NCBI GenBank assembly: GCA_037384885.1
Contig: JARRNO010000179.1
Coordinates: 1-7,299 of the forward strand
Source: JARRNO01 sp037384885
Lineage (GTDB): Bacteria; Acidobacteriota; UBA4820; DSQY01
Length of the DNA stretch: 7,299 nucleotides
Direction: 5' to 3'
Position 1 is the first letter of the stretch. Each line of letters begins with the position of its first letter. The notes below the pieces were generated by a model. It was given only the letters and a program-made list of their open reading frames with translations, was not told the origin of the DNA and searched no databases. The position numbers and the translations under genes are program-made. Shown here piece by piece: positions 5,920-7,299 of the stretch.

Positions 5920-7299
5920 TCAGCCTCCGTTCGGCGCTTTACCGTTCTTTGAGTAAATCGAAGCGATTTCCTTTGCATAGCGCTCGTTGATCACCCGCCG
6001 CTTGACCTTGAGGGTCGGCGTCAGTTCGCCGGCTTCCTGAGTCAGTTCGCTAGGAAGAATGCAATAGCGCTTGATCTGTTCATACCGCGAAAGCTGAGTG
6101 TTGACCCGCTCCGCGACCATGTCGAACAAATGCAGGACGGTGGGATGGTCCTTGAGCACCTGCGGGTCCTTTTCTTTGACTCCTTTGCTGCGTGTGTAAT
6201 CCAATACGGTCGTCCAGTTGGGAACGATAAGCGCGGCGATATAGGGCCTTTTATCCCCGACCAGGACCACCTGGGTGACGTATTTGTTCATCTTCATCTT
6301 GTTTTCGATGGGCTGAGGCGCCACGTTTTTCCCGCCGGCCGTCACCAGGAGCTCCTTTTTGCGGTCCGTGATGTAGAGAAACCCATCCGGATCCTGGCGC
6401 GCAATGTCTCCGGTGGACAGCCATCCGTCTTCCGTCAACACCTCGGCGGTCGCTTCGGGGAGCTTGTAGTACCCTTTCATGATGTTGGGCCCACGCGCCT
6501 GAAGCTCGCCGTCCTCGGCGATTCGCACTTCCACGTTGCTGATGGGACGGCCGATGGAGCCGAAGCGGATGGCATCGAGACTGTTGACGCTGATCACGGG
6601 GGTGGATTCGGTGAGGCCATATCCTTCCAGGATGGGAAGGCCGGCTCCATAGAAGAAGACCGCCAGTTCGCGCATCAGCGGCGCCCCGCCCGAAATCATG
6701 ACGCGAAAGTTGTTGCCTGTTTTCTGCCGGAGCTTCTTGAGCACCAGCGCGTCGGCGACTCCGTGCTTGAGGGAGAGCCAGGGACCCACCTTGCCGGTTC
6801 CGACTTTGACTTCGGCCCAGGCGCTTGCCGTCCTGACGCTCCAGTGAATCAGCACCTTTTTCAGGTAAGGGGAATGACCCGCCTGCTCCATGAGCCGGGC
6901 GTAAACCTTCTCATAGAGCCGGGGGACGGATGCCATCAGGGTCGGCTTTACTTCTTGGAGATTTTCAGCGACCTTGTCCGTGCTCTCGGCATAGGCGATC
7001 CGGGATCCGCCCCAGAAATAGCAGTAGTCGACCATGCGCTCGAAACTGTGGCTGAGGGGCAGGAAGACGAGGGCCGTGTCCTCGGGCGTGGTGGCAAGGA
7101 CCTCCAGGGAAGCCCGGCAGTTCTCGACGAAATTCCGGTGCGTCAGCATCACGCCCTTCGGGTTTCCGGTGGTTCCGGAGGTGTAAATGAGAGTGGCGAG
7201 ATCCTCCGGAGCGACTCGGGCGGCCGTCTCCCGGTGGATTCCGGGAGTCGCCTTTGCATAAGCCTTTCCATCCTCGATGAGGTTGTCCCAGGTGGGAAA
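5920..7299 (-). CDS. AMP-forming long-chain acyl-CoA synthetase, N-terminus cut by window edge
   Basis: The frame is open to the window edge, giving 459 visible residues with a normal stop at 5922-5920. It activates a fatty acid with ATP to acyl-AMP and then forms acyl-CoA. Visible motifs of the adenylate-forming (ANL) family are the phosphate-binding TSGTTGNPKG (visible residues 40-49), LPLSHSFER (about 80-88), EGYGLTES (225-232), the ATP-ribose aspartate in STGD (295-298), the hinge region TDRKKELLVTAGGKNVAP (311-328) and the C-terminal PTLKVKRR with the probable catalytic Lys431. The LSHSFER and GGKNVAP versions and the insertion before the C-terminus resemble the roughly 600-residue FadD15-type long-chain enzymes (COG1022), so about 140 residues are probably missing. 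Exact chain-length preference cannot be read from sequence. A GTG within the phosphate-binding motif (7152) is not the start. It shares a strand with the suc operon but is separated by 388 bp, so it is probably its own transcription unit. It uses TCA at least once near its end (before Lys-Asn-Gly-Lys), a codon avoided in sucA. Confidence 0.93.
   Translation of the reverse strand, partial: FPTWDNLIEDGKAYAKATPGIHRETAARVAPEDLATLIYTSGTTGNPKGVMLTHRNFVENCRASLEVLATTPEDTALVFLPLSHSFERMVDYCYFWGGSRIAYAESTDKVAENLQEVKPTLMASVPRLYEKVYARLMEQAGHSPYLKKVLIHWSVRTASAWAEVKVGTGKVGPWLSLKHGVADALVLKKLRQKTGNNFRVMISGGAPLMRELAVFFYGAGLPILEGYGLTESTPVISVNSLDAIRFGSIGRPISNVEVRIAEDGELQARGPNIMKGYYKLPEATAEVLTEDGWLSTGDIARQDPDGFLYITDRKKELLVTAGGKNVAPQPIENKMKMNKYVTQVVLVGDKRPYIAALIVPNWTTVLDYTRSKGVKEKDPQVLKDHPTVLHLFDMVAERVNTQLSRYEQIKRYCILPSELTQEAGELTPTLKVKRRVINERYAKEIASIYSKNGKAPNGG

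Noticed and set aside
5955..5969. Hairpin AAATCG-AAG-CGATTT near the end of the acyl-CoA synthetase gene
   Set aside because: It lies within the coding sequence before the stop, has a 3-nt loop, and is not followed by a T-run on the transcribed strand; codon use explains it adequately.
5550..5978. Open frames in the gap before sucA on both strands (up to about 143 codons)
   Set aside because: The translations are Arg/Pro-rich without a recognisable motif, some overlap the end of the acyl-CoA synthetase gene, and none has a convincing ribosome binding site.

Overview
The window is a single-strand (minus) block of central carbon and fatty acid metabolism genes from a GC-rich bacterium. I see no phage, transposon, CRISPR or RNA gene. 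In transcription order (right to left) it holds the C-terminal ~460 residues of an AMP-forming long-chain acyl-CoA synthetase (7299 to 5920, N-terminus outside the window), a 388-bp gap with no convincing gene, and the 2-oxoglutarate dehydrogenase operon: sucA (E1, 5531 to 2796), sucB (E2, reading frame 2728 to 1436, with its true start at 2762) and lpdA (E3, 1431 to 34). sucA and sucB are 33 bp apart and sucB and lpdA 4 bp apart, each with its own Shine-Dalgarno sequence, so they are very probably co-transcribed.

The three enzymes together convert 2-oxoglutarate, CoA and NAD+ to succinyl-CoA, CO2 and NADH. E1 decarboxylates with thiamine diphosphate, E2 carries the succinyl group on a lipoyl lysine and passes it to CoA, and E3 re-oxidises the lipoyl arm through FAD and a redox disulfide. 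An E3 next to E1 and E2 suggests a dedicated lipoamide dehydrogenase. The acyl-CoA synthetase activates fatty acids to acyl-CoA, whose beta-oxidation feeds acetyl-CoA to the TCA cycle; this link to its neighbour is inference, since the gap suggests separate transcription.

The most notable feature is a lesion at the 5' end of sucB. The correct start, with a good ribosome binding site, encodes the first 11 residues of a lipoyl domain. About 18 codons normally present are then missing, and the rest of the gene continues in another frame. The junction lies in a small perfect inverted repeat. This is either a real inactivating deletion or an assembly/sequencing error.

The organism cannot be fixed from this window. 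Base composition is near 60% GC by eye, GTG starts occur, and TTA, CTA and TCA codons are avoided in the suc genes. A Desulfobacterota/deltaproteobacterial or other proteobacterial source is plausible, at low confidence. I found no clearly new biological system here.
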